Source: Actinomadura sp. 6K520
GTDB lineage: Bacteria; Actinomycetota; Actinomycetes; Streptosporangiales; Streptosporangiaceae
Assembly (NCBI RefSeq): GCF_004349245.1
Contig: NZ_SMLC01000047.1
Coordinates: 1-47,612, forward strand
Direction: 5' to 3'
DNA length: 47,612 nt
Shown here piece by piece: positions 1-7,049 of this stretch. Every line of letters starts with the position of its first letter. The first letter of the stretch is position 1. The translations under genes were made by a program, and so were the position numbers. The notes under the pieces were generated by a model that was given only the letters and a program-made list of their open reading frames with translations, was not told the DNA's origin and searched no databases.

Positions 1-1157
1 GCGGCGGGCAGGCCGCGGCGGGCGGCGGCGACGGCATGCCGCGGGTGGCGATCGTCCCGGCGAACGGCAACGGCAAGGCCCGCCCCGACCAGGGCGTGAC
101 GGTCACCGCCGCGGGCGGCACGCTCGGCCAGGTCTCGGTGAAGCTGAAGGGCGCCGACGTGCCCGGCGCCCTCTCCCCCGACAAGACCACCTGGCGTTCC
201 AGGTGGACGCTGCAGCCCGGCGGCCGCTACCAGGTGTCGGCGACGGCGACGTCCCCCGAGGGCAAGTCCGCCACCGCGACCAGCGCGTTCCGCACCAGCC
301 GCGCCACCGCGGCCACCCGCGTCAACAACGTCGTCCCCTCGGAGAACGAGACGGTCGGCACCGGCATGCCGGTCTTCGTCCAGTTCAACAAGGCCGTCCC
401 CGAGCGGGCCAAGCCCGCCATCGAGCGCAGCATCGAGATCTCCTCGACCACCCCCACCGAGGGCGCGTGGCGCTGGCTCAGCCCCGGCGAGTCGTTCAAC
501 GGGCTGCCCTCCGTGGTGTTCCGGCCGAAGCGTCCCTGGAAGCCCCGGCAGAAGGTCTCGGTCACCGTCCACTACGCCGGGCTGCGGATCGGCGACAAGG
601 TCTTCGGCGACCGGGACGTCACCCGCACCTTCCGGATCGGCGACTCCCACACGGTCAGCATCAGCGGCAAGACCCACCGGCTCGTCGCCAAGCAGAACGG
701 CCGCACCGTCCGCACCTGGGGCGTCAGCCTCGGCTCCGGCGGCGAGGTCAAGAACGGCGTCGACACCCTGCTCACCACCAGCGGCGTCCACCTGACCATG
801 GACCGCAGCCGCATGGAACGCATGATCTCGCCCGGCAAGAAGAAGGGCGACCCCGGCTGGTACGACGAGAAGATCCCGTGGGCGACCCGCATCACCAACA
901 GCGGCGTGTACATCCACCAGAACACGGCCGACCCCGCCTGCCTGGGTCGGCGCAACTGCAGCCACGGCTGCATCCGCTCCCCCACCGCCGACGCCAAGTG
1001 GTTCTTCCACTGGGCCTACCGCGGCGACATCGTCAACGTCACCGGCACCAAGCGCGACCTGGCCTGGACGAACGGCTGGGGTTACTGGCAGCTACCCTTC
1101 TCCACGTGGGCGAAAGGCAGCGCCCTGGGCAAACCGGTAACCACCACCCGCGCCTGA
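1..1157 (+). CDS. L,D-transpeptidase with Ig-like domains, 5' end cut by window
   Basis: The protein is a YkuD-type L,D-transpeptidase, which makes 3-3 cross-links in peptidoglycan outside the membrane. The catalytic motif SHGCIR lies near residue 312 counted from the ATG at 36, after the upstream histidine of VYIHQN. The N-terminal ~200 residues look like the two Ig-like domains found in mycobacterial LdtMt2-type enzymes. The frame stays open from base 3 to the ATG at 36 (Gly/Ala-rich codons), and no signal peptide or lipobox follows that ATG. The real start and export signal are therefore most likely upstream of the window. A sulfotransferase-like gene follows after 24 nt on the same strand. 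Confidence 0.93.
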   Translation, partial: GGQAAAGGGDGMPRVAIVPANGNGKARPDQGVTVTAAGGTLGQVSVKLKGADVPGALSPDKTTWRSRWTLQPGGRYQVSATATSPEGKSATATSAFRTSRATAATRVNNVVPSENETVGTGMPVFVQFNKAVPERAKPAIERSIEISSTTPTEGAWRWLSPGESFNGLPSVVFRPKRPWKPRQKVSVTVHYAGLRIGDKVFGDRDVTRTFRIGDSHTVSISGKTHRLVAKQNGRTVRTWGVSLGSGGEVKNGVDTLLTTSGVHLTMDRSRMERMISPGKKKGDPGWYDEKIPWATRITNSGVYIHQNTADPACLGRRNCSHGCIRSPTADAKWFFHWAYRGDIVNVTGTKRDLAWTNGWGYWQLPFSTWAKGSALGKPVTTTRA

Positions 1158-1181
1158 CCCGTCAGGCCGACGGAGCGAGCT

Positions 1182-2282
1182 GTGGCATCGAAGATCGTCC
1201 TGCACATCGGCCTGCAGAAGTCGGGCACGACGTTCCTGCAGCACATGCTCCAGGACAACCACGAGACCCTGGCGGCATCGGACGTCCTGTACCCGATCCC
1301 GCGGGACTGGCAGCGCGGCCGGCGGACCGTCGCCAACCACGAGTGGGCGAGCTACGGCCTGCTCGGCACCGAGTACCCGTGGGTCTCGGAGCTGCGCGCG
1401 GCCAAGGAGGAGCCCTCGTGGCGGGCGCTGCTGGAGCAGGTCAGGGCATGCCCCGGGACGGTGCTGCTGTCGGCCGAGGCCCTCTCGGTCATCCGGTCGG
1501 ACGCCGCCTCCCGGCTCTTCACCACGCTCGGCGCCGACGACGTCGAAGTCGTGATCACCGCCCGGAGCCTGGGCCGCTCCCTGCCCTCGCTGTGGCAGCA
1601 GCACATCCGCAACGGGCTGAGCGGCAGCTTCGACTCCTACCTCAAGAGGCTCGCCCGGCAGCGGGACGCCCGCATCGAGACCGACCCGGACGCGCACATC
1701 TGGCGTGCGTTCGTCCTCAGCGGACTGGTCCGGCGCTGGTCAGCGGCGGGAGCGTCCAAGGTGTCGGTGGTGACCAGCCCCGGCAGGCCCCCGCAGCTCC
1801 TTCTGGACCGTTTCACGCAGGCGGCGGGTCTGCCCGGCCTCACCCACACCCCCGTCGCGGACCGTCAGGCCCACACCGGCCTCACGGCACCCGAAACGCT
1901 GGTGCTCGCGTCCCTGAACGCCGCGTTCCGGGAGAGGTCCTGGCCCAAGGGGAAGGCCGACCGGGCACGGCAGGCCATCACGGAGAGCTTCCAGGCCCGC
2001 GACCAGCGCGGCGGCAAGGTGACCGTCCCACCCGCCTGGCGCTCCCGCGTCGCCGAGTGGAGCAAGGAGGACCTCGACGCCCTCCAGAAAACGGAAGCGC
2101 ACATCGTCGGCGACCTGGCCGACCTGCACTACGACCCCGCCGCGGACGAGACGGACCCGGCGACCCCCGAGGAGACCGCCCGCGCCGGCGCCGCAGCGGC
2201 CCTCACCCTGCTCCACGCAGAGCCCCGAGAGTCCACCCTGCACCGCAACACCCGCCGCCTACGCCGCCGCCTAAAGCCCTGA
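1182..2282 (+). CDS. Sulfotransferase-family-like protein
   Basis: The 366-residue protein begins with HIGLQKSGTTFLQ, the 5'-phosphosulfate (PAPS) binding loop of the sulfotransferase fold. The later segment VEVVITARSLGRSLPSLWQQ resembles the strand-helix carrying the 3'-phosphate-binding Arg/Ser. I infer a PAPS-dependent or degenerate sulfotransferase; the acceptor is unknown. The start is GTG with a GGAGCG-like ribosome site at about 1172. The C-terminus is Arg-rich. It lies 24 nt after the transpeptidase gene, so the two may be co-transcribed, and ends 1 nt from the convergent gene at 2284. Confidence 0.8.
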   Translation: MASKIVLHIGLQKSGTTFLQHMLQDNHETLAASDVLYPIPRDWQRGRRTVANHEWASYGLLGTEYPWVSELRAAKEEPSWRALLEQVRACPGTVLLSAEALSVIRSDAASRLFTTLGADDVEVVITARSLGRSLPSLWQQHIRNGLSGSFDSYLKRLARQRDARIETDPDAHIWRAFVLSGLVRRWSAAGASKVSVVTSPGRPPQLLLDRFTQAAGLPGLTHTPVADRQAHTGLTAPETLVLASLNAAFRERSWPKGKADRARQAITESFQARDQRGGKVTVPPAWRSRVAEWSKEDLDALQKTEAHIVGDLADLHYDPAADETDPATPEETARAGAAAALTLLHAEPRESTLHRNTRRLRRRLKP

Positions 2283-2283
2283 C

Positions 2284-2652
2284 TCACCAGGTGGACGGGA
2301 ACATGCGGTGCTTCAGGAGCAGATCGACCTGCTCCGCCGCCGCCTTGGCGTCCCCGCAGGGGAAGAGGTAACCGGCCCGCCCCCGCTGCACGTCGTGGTA
2401 GGCCCACATCCCACCGGGGACGGCCCGCACGCACACCACGACTCCCACGTCCTCCGCGACCCCGCTGGCGTAGACCCAGAGCAGCGGCCGGGGGAACTCG
2501 CGCCCGTACAACCGCACGCACCGCCACCCGCGCGCCTTGACCGCGAGCGCGAGCACGTCCAGGTATCGGACGGCGACCCGCCGCCCGATGTACGTCCGCC
2601 ACCTCAGTGCGTACCGCCCCACCCTCAGCACGCGACGGCCGCCCATACCCAC
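2284..2652 (-). CDS. Small hypothetical protein, downstream of HATPase gene
   Basis: A 122-residue protein rich in Arg, Val and aromatic residues with no motif I recognise. It ends in a segment rich in Ala, Lys and Asp (GDAKAAAEQVDLLLKHR) that looks helical. Its start overlaps the end of the upstream HATPase gene by 28 nt, so the two are probably translationally linked. An in-frame ATG at 2646 is an alternative start. Third-position GC bias on this strand supports coding. Small unknown genes next to HATPase/WhiJ cassettes are common in actinomycetes; the function is not known to me. Confidence 0.6.
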   Translation of the reverse strand: MGMGGRRVLRVGRYALRWRTYIGRRVAVRYLDVLALAVKARGWRCVRLYGREFPRPLLWVYASGVAEDVGVVVCVRAVPGGMWAYHDVQRGRAGYLFPCGDAKAAAEQVDLLLKHRMFPSTW

Positions 2653-3074
2653 TTACCGGACGGCTCGGTCCTGCGCACTCCGCACCCGGACGAGAGCGCC
2701 TGGACGAGCGGAAGCCCCCAGCCGCCCGTCCCGTCGTCGTAGCCGTCGTCCAGCGCCCGCGCGTCCGGGGCAATGTCGTCCAGGGTGAGTTCGGCGACCG
2801 GACGCACCACCGGCATCTCATCGGACGGGTCCCACACCGCCAGCACGACCGCCCCGGCCTCCCGCGTGAACCTGACCCGAATCTCCCGATCCCGCGCGAT
2901 CCGCACCGCATTGGCCACGAGTTCCCCGCCGATGAGCAGAACGTCCCCAGCGATCTTCTCCAGCCCCCATTCGGCAAGCCGGAACTCCACCAGCGCCCGC
3001 ACCATCCCCGATACCGTCCCCGCCGCCAAACAAGAAATGTCCAACTCGCCCGAGGTTGCGGCTTTCACAAGCAT
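2625..3074 (-). CDS. HATPase_c ATP-binding protein (RsbW/anti-sigma type)
   Basis: A 149-residue single-domain GHKL ATPase. Visible boxes are the N-box ELVANAV, a G1-like WDPSDEMP and the G2-like GGWGLPLVQAL. Such proteins resemble the anti-sigma kinase RsbW and occur widely in actinomycetes next to WhiJ-like XRE genes. The chosen start is the ATG at 3074, preceded on the minus strand by AAGGGCAGGTGA. The frame is open further upstream to 3287, but that stretch overlaps the divergent XRE gene and has poor codon usage. Target protein unknown. Confidence 0.82.
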   Translation of the reverse strand: MLVKAATSGELDISCLAAGTVSGMVRALVEFRLAEWGLEKIAGDVLLIGGELVANAVRIARDREIRVRFTREAGAVVLAVWDPSDEMPVVRPVAELTLDDIAPDARALDDGYDDGTGGWGLPLVQALSSGCGVRRTEPSGKWVWAAVAC

Positions 3075-3174
3075 TTCACCTGCCCTTCCATCTCCGCGTT
3101 TCCGGGACAAGCGTTCCTGGAGCGAGTTAATTTCGGAAGGTTCGCGAAGCAGATGCAACGACGAAGGAGAGCGG

Positions 3175-3984
3175 ATGAGCCGCGCCGACTCACTGCGTCC
3201 CGACTTCTCCCTATGGCACCTCATAGCCGTTGAGCTGCGCAGACAGCGCCAGCTACGCAAGATCTCCGGTGCCACGCTCGGCGTCATACTCGACTGCGAT
3301 CGCTCAACTGTTGCACGGTACGAATCGGGCGACGTTCAGCTTCCCATTGGCCGCGCCCGGGTTCTAGACCGCGAATGGGGCATGCCAGGCTTCTTCGAGA
3401 ACCTCGTCAAACATGCCAAAAACGCCCAGGATCTCGACTGGTGGGAGACTTTCAAGGAATACGAGCGCCGAGCGAACCTCATCAAGACCTACGAGCCCTC
3501 CCTGATCCCCGGCCTCCTCCAACGCGAGGACTACGCTCGCGCTGTATACACGACCAGCCGGAGGGCCGATGCCGAAGATGCGGTGGCAGAGCGCATGGCC
3601 CGCCAAGAGATCCTAACCCGCCAAGATCCGTGCACACTTATGGCCATCCTGGACACAGCGGCCGTCCTCCGTGTCTTCGGAGACGAGGACGTCATGCGCG
3701 CACAGCTCAGCCACCTGCTCGAGATCTCCGAGCGTCCGAACATCTACATACGGGTGACCTCCGACCGCCTCATCGGCTACGGCGGTGTCGGAGGCGGCTT
3801 CACGGTGATGCAAACACCCACAGGCGACCTCGGTTTCGCCAATTACGGAACCACTGCCCACATGTCGCTCGACCCTGCCGATATCCAGGAACAGACGATA
3901 CGGTACGACCAGATCGGCATGTCCTCGCTGACCGTCGAGGCATCCCGCGCCTTCATCGCCAAGACACTGGACTCGCTCGCATGA
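3175..3984 (+). CDS. XRE-family regulator with DUF5753 (WhiJ/Scr1-like)
   Basis: A 269-residue DNA-binding protein. Residues ~10-65 form a cro/C1-type helix-turn-helix (RKISGATLGVILDCDRSTVARYESG), followed by a DUF5753 domain starting around WWETFKEYERRANLIKTYEPSLIPGLLQ. This layout is that of the WhiJ/Scr1 family, which is paired with DUF397 proteins and linked to control of development and secondary metabolism in Streptomyces. The start ATG has the ribosome site GAAGGAGAG 4-11 nt upstream. Its last codon overlaps the first DUF397 gene (ATGA at 3981-3984). It is divergent from the HATPase gene across ~100 bp. Confidence 0.93.
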   Translation: MSRADSLRPDFSLWHLIAVELRRQRQLRKISGATLGVILDCDRSTVARYESGDVQLPIGRARVLDREWGMPGFFENLVKHAKNAQDLDWWETFKEYERRANLIKTYEPSLIPGLLQREDYARAVYTTSRRADAEDAVAERMARQEILTRQDPCTLMAILDTAAVLRVFGDEDVMRAQLSHLLEISERPNIYIRVTSDRLIGYGGVGGGFTVMQTPTGDLGFANYGTTAHMSLDPADIQEQTIRYDQIGMSSLTVEASRAFIAKTLDSLA

Positions 3985-4163
3985 TCATTCAATGGCGGAA
4001 ATCTACGCGATCAGACGACTACGGAAACTGCATCGAACTCGCCGCGCTGCCTGACGCCATCGCCATCAGAGACAGCAGAGCCCCCGACATCGGCCACCTC
4101 ACCCTCACCCCCCAAGCCTTCGGCTACCTCCTCACCCAGTTGAAGCGAGACGAACTGACGTGA
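3981..4163 (+). CDS. DUF397 protein, copy 1
   Basis: A 60-residue DUF397 protein with the family signature WRKSTRS near the N-terminus and AIAIRDS in the centre, followed by LTLTPQAF. DUF397 proteins are the small partners of WhiJ-like XRE regulators; their molecular role is not settled. Both ends overlap neighbours: ATGA with the XRE gene and GTGA with copy 2, a sign of coupled translation. Confidence 0.92.
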   Translation: MIIQWRKSTRSDDYGNCIELAALPDAIAIRDSRAPDIGHLTLTPQAFGYLLTQLKRDELT

Positions 4164-4348
4164 GCCCGGCATGGCGGAAGTCCAGTCAAAGCGACGAAAC
4201 CGGCGGTCAGTGTGTGGAGTTGGCGGACCTGTCCGGCGCCATCGCCATCAGAGACAGCAAGGCCCCCGACAGCGGTCACCTCACCCTCACACCGCGCGCC
4301 TTCGCCAGGCTCCTTGCTCGTGCCAGGCAAGATGCGGGCTCAAGCTGA
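4160..4348 (+). CDS. DUF397 protein, copy 2
   Basis: A 62-residue DUF397 protein with a GTG start overlapping the stop of copy 1. It carries WRKSSQSD, CVELADL, AIAIRDS and HLTLTPRAF. The central stretch is almost identical in DNA to copy 1 (about 4231-4290 versus 4054-4110), so this looks like a fairly recent tandem duplication. Residues differ mainly near the two ends. Confidence 0.92.
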   Translation: MSPAWRKSSQSDETGGQCVELADLSGAIAIRDSKAPDSGHLTLTPRAFARLLARARQDAGSS

Positions 4349-4467
4349 TCATTACGCTCCGCAAGCTCCGCGTTGTTCTGTGCAGAAGTACATATTGACG
4401 GACAGTAGCAACCTGCTCACCATCTGTAGATAGGTATTCACATGCCGGAGCAACCGGAGGGAGCAGG
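4349..4467 (+). promoter_or_regulatory. AT-richer leader region before the peptide gene
   Basis: This stretch is clearly less GC-rich than its surroundings. It contains TATTGACG (TTGACG hexamer at 4395-4400) and TAGATAGGTATT at about 4427-4438. The spacing between these does not fit a standard 16-18 bp promoter, so I call it only a probable control region for the peptide/methyltransferase pair. Confidence 0.35.
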
Positions 4468-4572
4468 ATGGGAAAGCACGAGGACCCGGCGGAGAAGAAC
4501 GGGCACAAGCCCGATAGGCCGATTCCGCCGCCGAACAAGGACGACAAGGGCGACGGCAAGCGGGGGAAGTAG
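4468..4572 (+). CDS. 34-residue charged peptide, candidate RiPP precursor
   Basis: A short gene with ATG and a strong ribosome site (GGAGG at 4456-4460, 7 nt spacing). The product is 34 residues, starting MGKHEDPAEK and ending DDKGDGKRGK, with PIPPP in the middle (19-22). It has no Cys, Ser or Thr. It holds five Asp (6, 16, 25, 26, 29), of which Asp29 is the only one followed by Gly, the sequence most prone to aspartimide formation; Asn11-Gly12 is a second site. It ends 3 nt before the start of a PIMT-like methyltransferase. I infer a precursor of an aspartimide-type RiPP; a simple coupling peptide is the alternative. Confidence 0.72.
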   Translation: MGKHEDPAEKNGHKPDRPIPPPNKDDKGDGKRGK

Positions 4573-4575
4573 CGG

Positions 4576-5724
4576 GTGATGGAGGGCGTTGCGCGGCGTA
4601 CGGAGGCGCTGGTCGAGCGGCTTACGGCGGCTGGGTGGCTTACCCAGGGGCGGGTGCGGACGGCGTTGCGCGACGTCCCTCGGCATGCCTTTGTTCCTCC
4701 GGTGGCGTGGGCCGGAGAAGGGGATCGGGTGGACCGGGCGGCCTCGCCTGAGAAGTGGCTCGACCTCGTTTACCAGGACGACGCCATCATCACGCAGCTC
4801 GATGACGGGCAGACCGATGTCGCCACGGGGGCGGGCAGCTTCACCTCGTCATGTTCGGCGCCGAGCACCGTCGTGTCCCTGCTTGAGTTGCTGGACGCCG
4901 AGGTCGGCCACCGGGTCCTGGACGTCGGCACCGGTACCGGGTGGACGGCCGGTCTGCTCGCCCGGATGGTCGGGGCGGAGAACGTGACCAGTGTGGAGGT
5001 CGACCCCTTCGTCTCCGCGCGGGCCGCGGAGAACCTGAAACGGCTGGGTCTCTCTCCGCGTCTTGTCGTGGGCGATGGTGGCGAGGGCTGGGCGGACGGG
5101 GCTCCGTTCGATCGGGTGCACGCTACATGCGGGGTGTCGCACGTCCCCTATGCGTGGGTGCGGCAGACGCGGCCCGGTGGCGTCATCGTGGCCCCGTACG
5201 CGCCTGGATTCGGTTCGAGTCACGAACTGCGGCTGGTCGTCATGCCCGATGGGACGGCGGTGGGCCGTTTCATCGGCCACGCCTCGTACATGATGATGCG
5301 TTCGCACAGGCAGCCGCCCTGGCCCGCGCCGGGCGACGAGGGAGCCGAGTCAACGACGCAGATCGACCCCCGGACGATCGGTTACGCCCCGGCGGGCGCG
5401 GATCTCGCCATGGGCGCGTTCCTGCCCGGCGTCAACGCCCGAGGGCACCACCGGGACGACACGTACGTCCTTCGGCTGTGGTCGACGCACGCGTGGGCAA
5501 CCGCGACTTATCGGCCAGGGCAGCGTGACTACGTGGTGCATGGAGACCGGGGCCTGTGGGACGACGCGGTCCGGGCCTACTTCTGGTGGGTCGGCCAGGG
5601 CAGCCCAGGCCGCGACAGCTTCGGGCTTACCGTCGCCTCCGAAACGGAAACCGTATGGCTTGGCACCCCGACCAATCCCATCCGTCCTCAAGGCCCAGCG
5701 GGCGTCATGCCTCCCGGACGCTGA
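4576..5724 (+). CDS. Protein-L-isoaspartyl methyltransferase homologue with C-terminal extension (RiPP type)
   Basis: A 382-residue SAM-dependent methyltransferase. Residues ~20-210 are PIMT-like: RHAFVPP, SAPSTVVSLLELL (SAP box, ~95-106) and the SAM loop VLDVGTGTGWTAG (~114-126). Housekeeping PIMTs have about 210 residues; this one adds ~170 C-terminal residues, as do PIMTs that act on RiPPs (family knowledge: graspetide, lanthipeptide and imiditide enzymes). Such enzymes methylate an Asp side chain, which then closes to aspartimide. The start is GTG at 4576 or ATG at 4579. No ATP-grasp, LanM or cyclase gene lies nearby, so it appears stand-alone with the 34-residue peptide. Its 3' end overlaps the convergent gene by 20 nt. 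Confidence 0.88.
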   Translation: MMEGVARRTEALVERLTAAGWLTQGRVRTALRDVPRHAFVPPVAWAGEGDRVDRAASPEKWLDLVYQDDAIITQLDDGQTDVATGAGSFTSSCSAPSTVVSLLELLDAEVGHRVLDVGTGTGWTAGLLARMVGAENVTSVEVDPFVSARAAENLKRLGLSPRLVVGDGGEGWADGAPFDRVHATCGVSHVPYAWVRQTRPGGVIVAPYAPGFGSSHELRLVVMPDGTAVGRFIGHASYMMMRSHRQPPWPAPGDEGAESTTQIDPRTIGYAPAGADLAMGAFLPGVNARGHHRDDTYVLRLWSTHAWATATYRPGQRDYVVHGDRGLWDDAVRAYFWWVGQGSPGRDSFGLTVASETETVWLGTPTNPIRPQGPAGVMPPGR

Positions 5725-6328
5725 TGGCGGCGCGGTGGTGGCGTGGTGTTTCGATGTCGTCCAACAGCGCGATGGCGAAGTCCGCGTAGGTGATCCGGCT
5801 GGCCGGGTCACCGTGCTCGGCGATCCGGTACCGGCCGGTGCGCGGGCCGGAGTGGTCGAAGTCGCCTGCGGGGGCCACGTAGGCCCAGTCGAGGTCACAG
5901 GCTCGAAGCTCGTCCAGGCCCGCCGCGTGGCCGAGGTAGAAGGAGCGGTACTCGTTGGGGTACCCGGGCTCGTCCATCAGGGGAACACCGGACGCGCCGG
6001 GCAGTATCGATGCGAGGCCGACCACCACCAGGCGCGGCACGCCCGCCTTCGCCAGGCCGGTGGCCAGGGCCCTGGACGAGGCGGTGAAGAATTCGTGCGG
6101 TGGCACGGACAGATCCGCTGCGGCGCTGATGGCCGCGTCATGCCCGGCGCCTGTCCGCTCGACGCTCACCTCGTCGGTGACATCGCCCGCCACCACCCGC
6201 GCGCCGGTCAGCTCGCCGTGGCGTCCCGGGTCCCGCACCACGGCGGTGACCCGGTGGCCGCGCCGGTGCGCCTCTGCGACGGCCTGCCGCCCGGCCCGGC
6301 CGCCCGCGCCGTAGACCACGATGTTCAT
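5705..6328 (-). CDS. NAD(P)H-binding (NmrA/SDR-like) oxidoreductase
   Basis: A 207-residue Rossmann protein of the NAD(P)H-binding (NAD_binding_10) family. The dinucleotide loop GAGGRAGR follows the first strand MNIVVYG, and DVTDEVSVERT and LVVVGLAS match later family positions. Enzymes of this kind act as quinone or flavin reductases, epimerases or redox sensors; the substrate is unknown. The ATG at 6328 has GAAAGGCGG upstream. It is divergent from an HxlR regulator over 102 bp, a common arrangement in which the regulator controls the reductase. The gene tail overlaps the PIMT gene (5705-5724). Confidence 0.85.
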   Translation of the reverse strand: MNIVVYGAGGRAGRQAVAEAHRRGHRVTAVVRDPGRHGELTGARVVAGDVTDEVSVERTGAGHDAAISAAADLSVPPHEFFTASSRALATGLAKAGVPRLVVVGLASILPGASGVPLMDEPGYPNEYRSFYLGHAAGLDELRACDLDWAYVAPAGDFDHSGPRTGRYRIAEHGDPASRITYADFAIALLDDIETPRHHRAAISVREA

Positions 6329-6430
6329 GACGAACCGCCTTTCACCAGGGCCGGAGCCCGACTGCCCGGCCGGTTCGCCGACGTTAACGGGGGCCGCGGT
6401 TACCGCCGGGATACCGGCTATCGTGAGCCC

Positions 6431-6817
6431 GTGAGGAGACCGCTGCCCGCCGACATGTTCGACGAGCTGTGCCCGTCCTCGCTGAATCCGATCCGGTTCG
6501 GCGACAAGTGGGCGGCGCTGATCATCCGCTGCCTTGAGCACGGGCCGCGCCGCTTCTCCGAGTTGCGCGTGCCGCTGAGTCGCGTCACTCCCAAGGTCCT
6601 CACCCAGTCGCTGCGCTCCCTCGAACGGGACGGGCTCATCAAGCGCACCGTCTACGCCGAGGCCGCCCCGCATGTCGAGTACGAACTGACGCCCCTGGGC
6701 CGCAGCATGCTCGAACCGATGGCGGTCGCCTGCGCCTGGGCCGAGCAGCACTGGGACGAACTGCTCGACGCCCGCGAGTCGTACGACCACGCCACCCGCC
6801 GCGACCACGCCGGATGA
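6431..6817 (+). CDS. HxlR-family transcriptional regulator
   Basis: A 128-residue winged-helix protein with the HxlR pattern: GDKWAALIIRCLEHGPRRFSELRVPL, then the recognition region VTPKVLTQSLRSLERDGLIKR and YELTPLGRSML. HxlR proteins respond to aldehydes, quinones or oxidants. A GTG at 6431 is chosen; an in-frame ATG at 6455 is the alternative. Neither has a strong ribosome site. It is divergent from the NAD(P)H-binding gene. Confidence 0.88.
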   Translation: MRRPLPADMFDELCPSSLNPIRFGDKWAALIIRCLEHGPRRFSELRVPLSRVTPKVLTQSLRSLERDGLIKRTVYAEAAPHVEYELTPLGRSMLEPMAVACAWAEQHWDELLDARESYDHATRRDHAG

Positions 6818-6991
6818 CGGGGCGGCGACCCGCCGGCACCGGACGCTGCCGCTGAGGTCGCCGGCCACGGTTTTGTCGGAGGCGGAACATACGCTCACCT
6901 AGGTCGTGCGACCGAGGCGGTGCGGGACCTTCGGCCGAGCCGAGCGCCAGGGCGGAATCGAGTGCGTCCTTGATGACTTCCTTACTCACAG

Positions 6992-7019
6992 GCGTCCGGT
7001 GGCCCGCGCGGCCGGACGC
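6992..7019. repeat. Perfect 8-bp inverted repeat upstream of MFS gene
   Basis: GCGTCCGG at 6992-6999 is matched by CCGGACGC at 7012-7019 across a 12-nt loop, ending 30 nt before the MFS start codon. It could be an operator or an mRNA hairpin in the leader. The rest of the 6818-7049 gap shows no convincing gene. Confidence 0.45.
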
Positions 7020-7049
7020 TTGAGCTATCCGGCGAGGAAGGATTCGACT

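Noticed and set aside
203..2371. 722-codon open frame overlapping the transpeptidase and sulfotransferase genes
   Set aside because: It is a shadow of two well-supported genes in another frame, with Arg/His/Pro-rich low-complexity translation.
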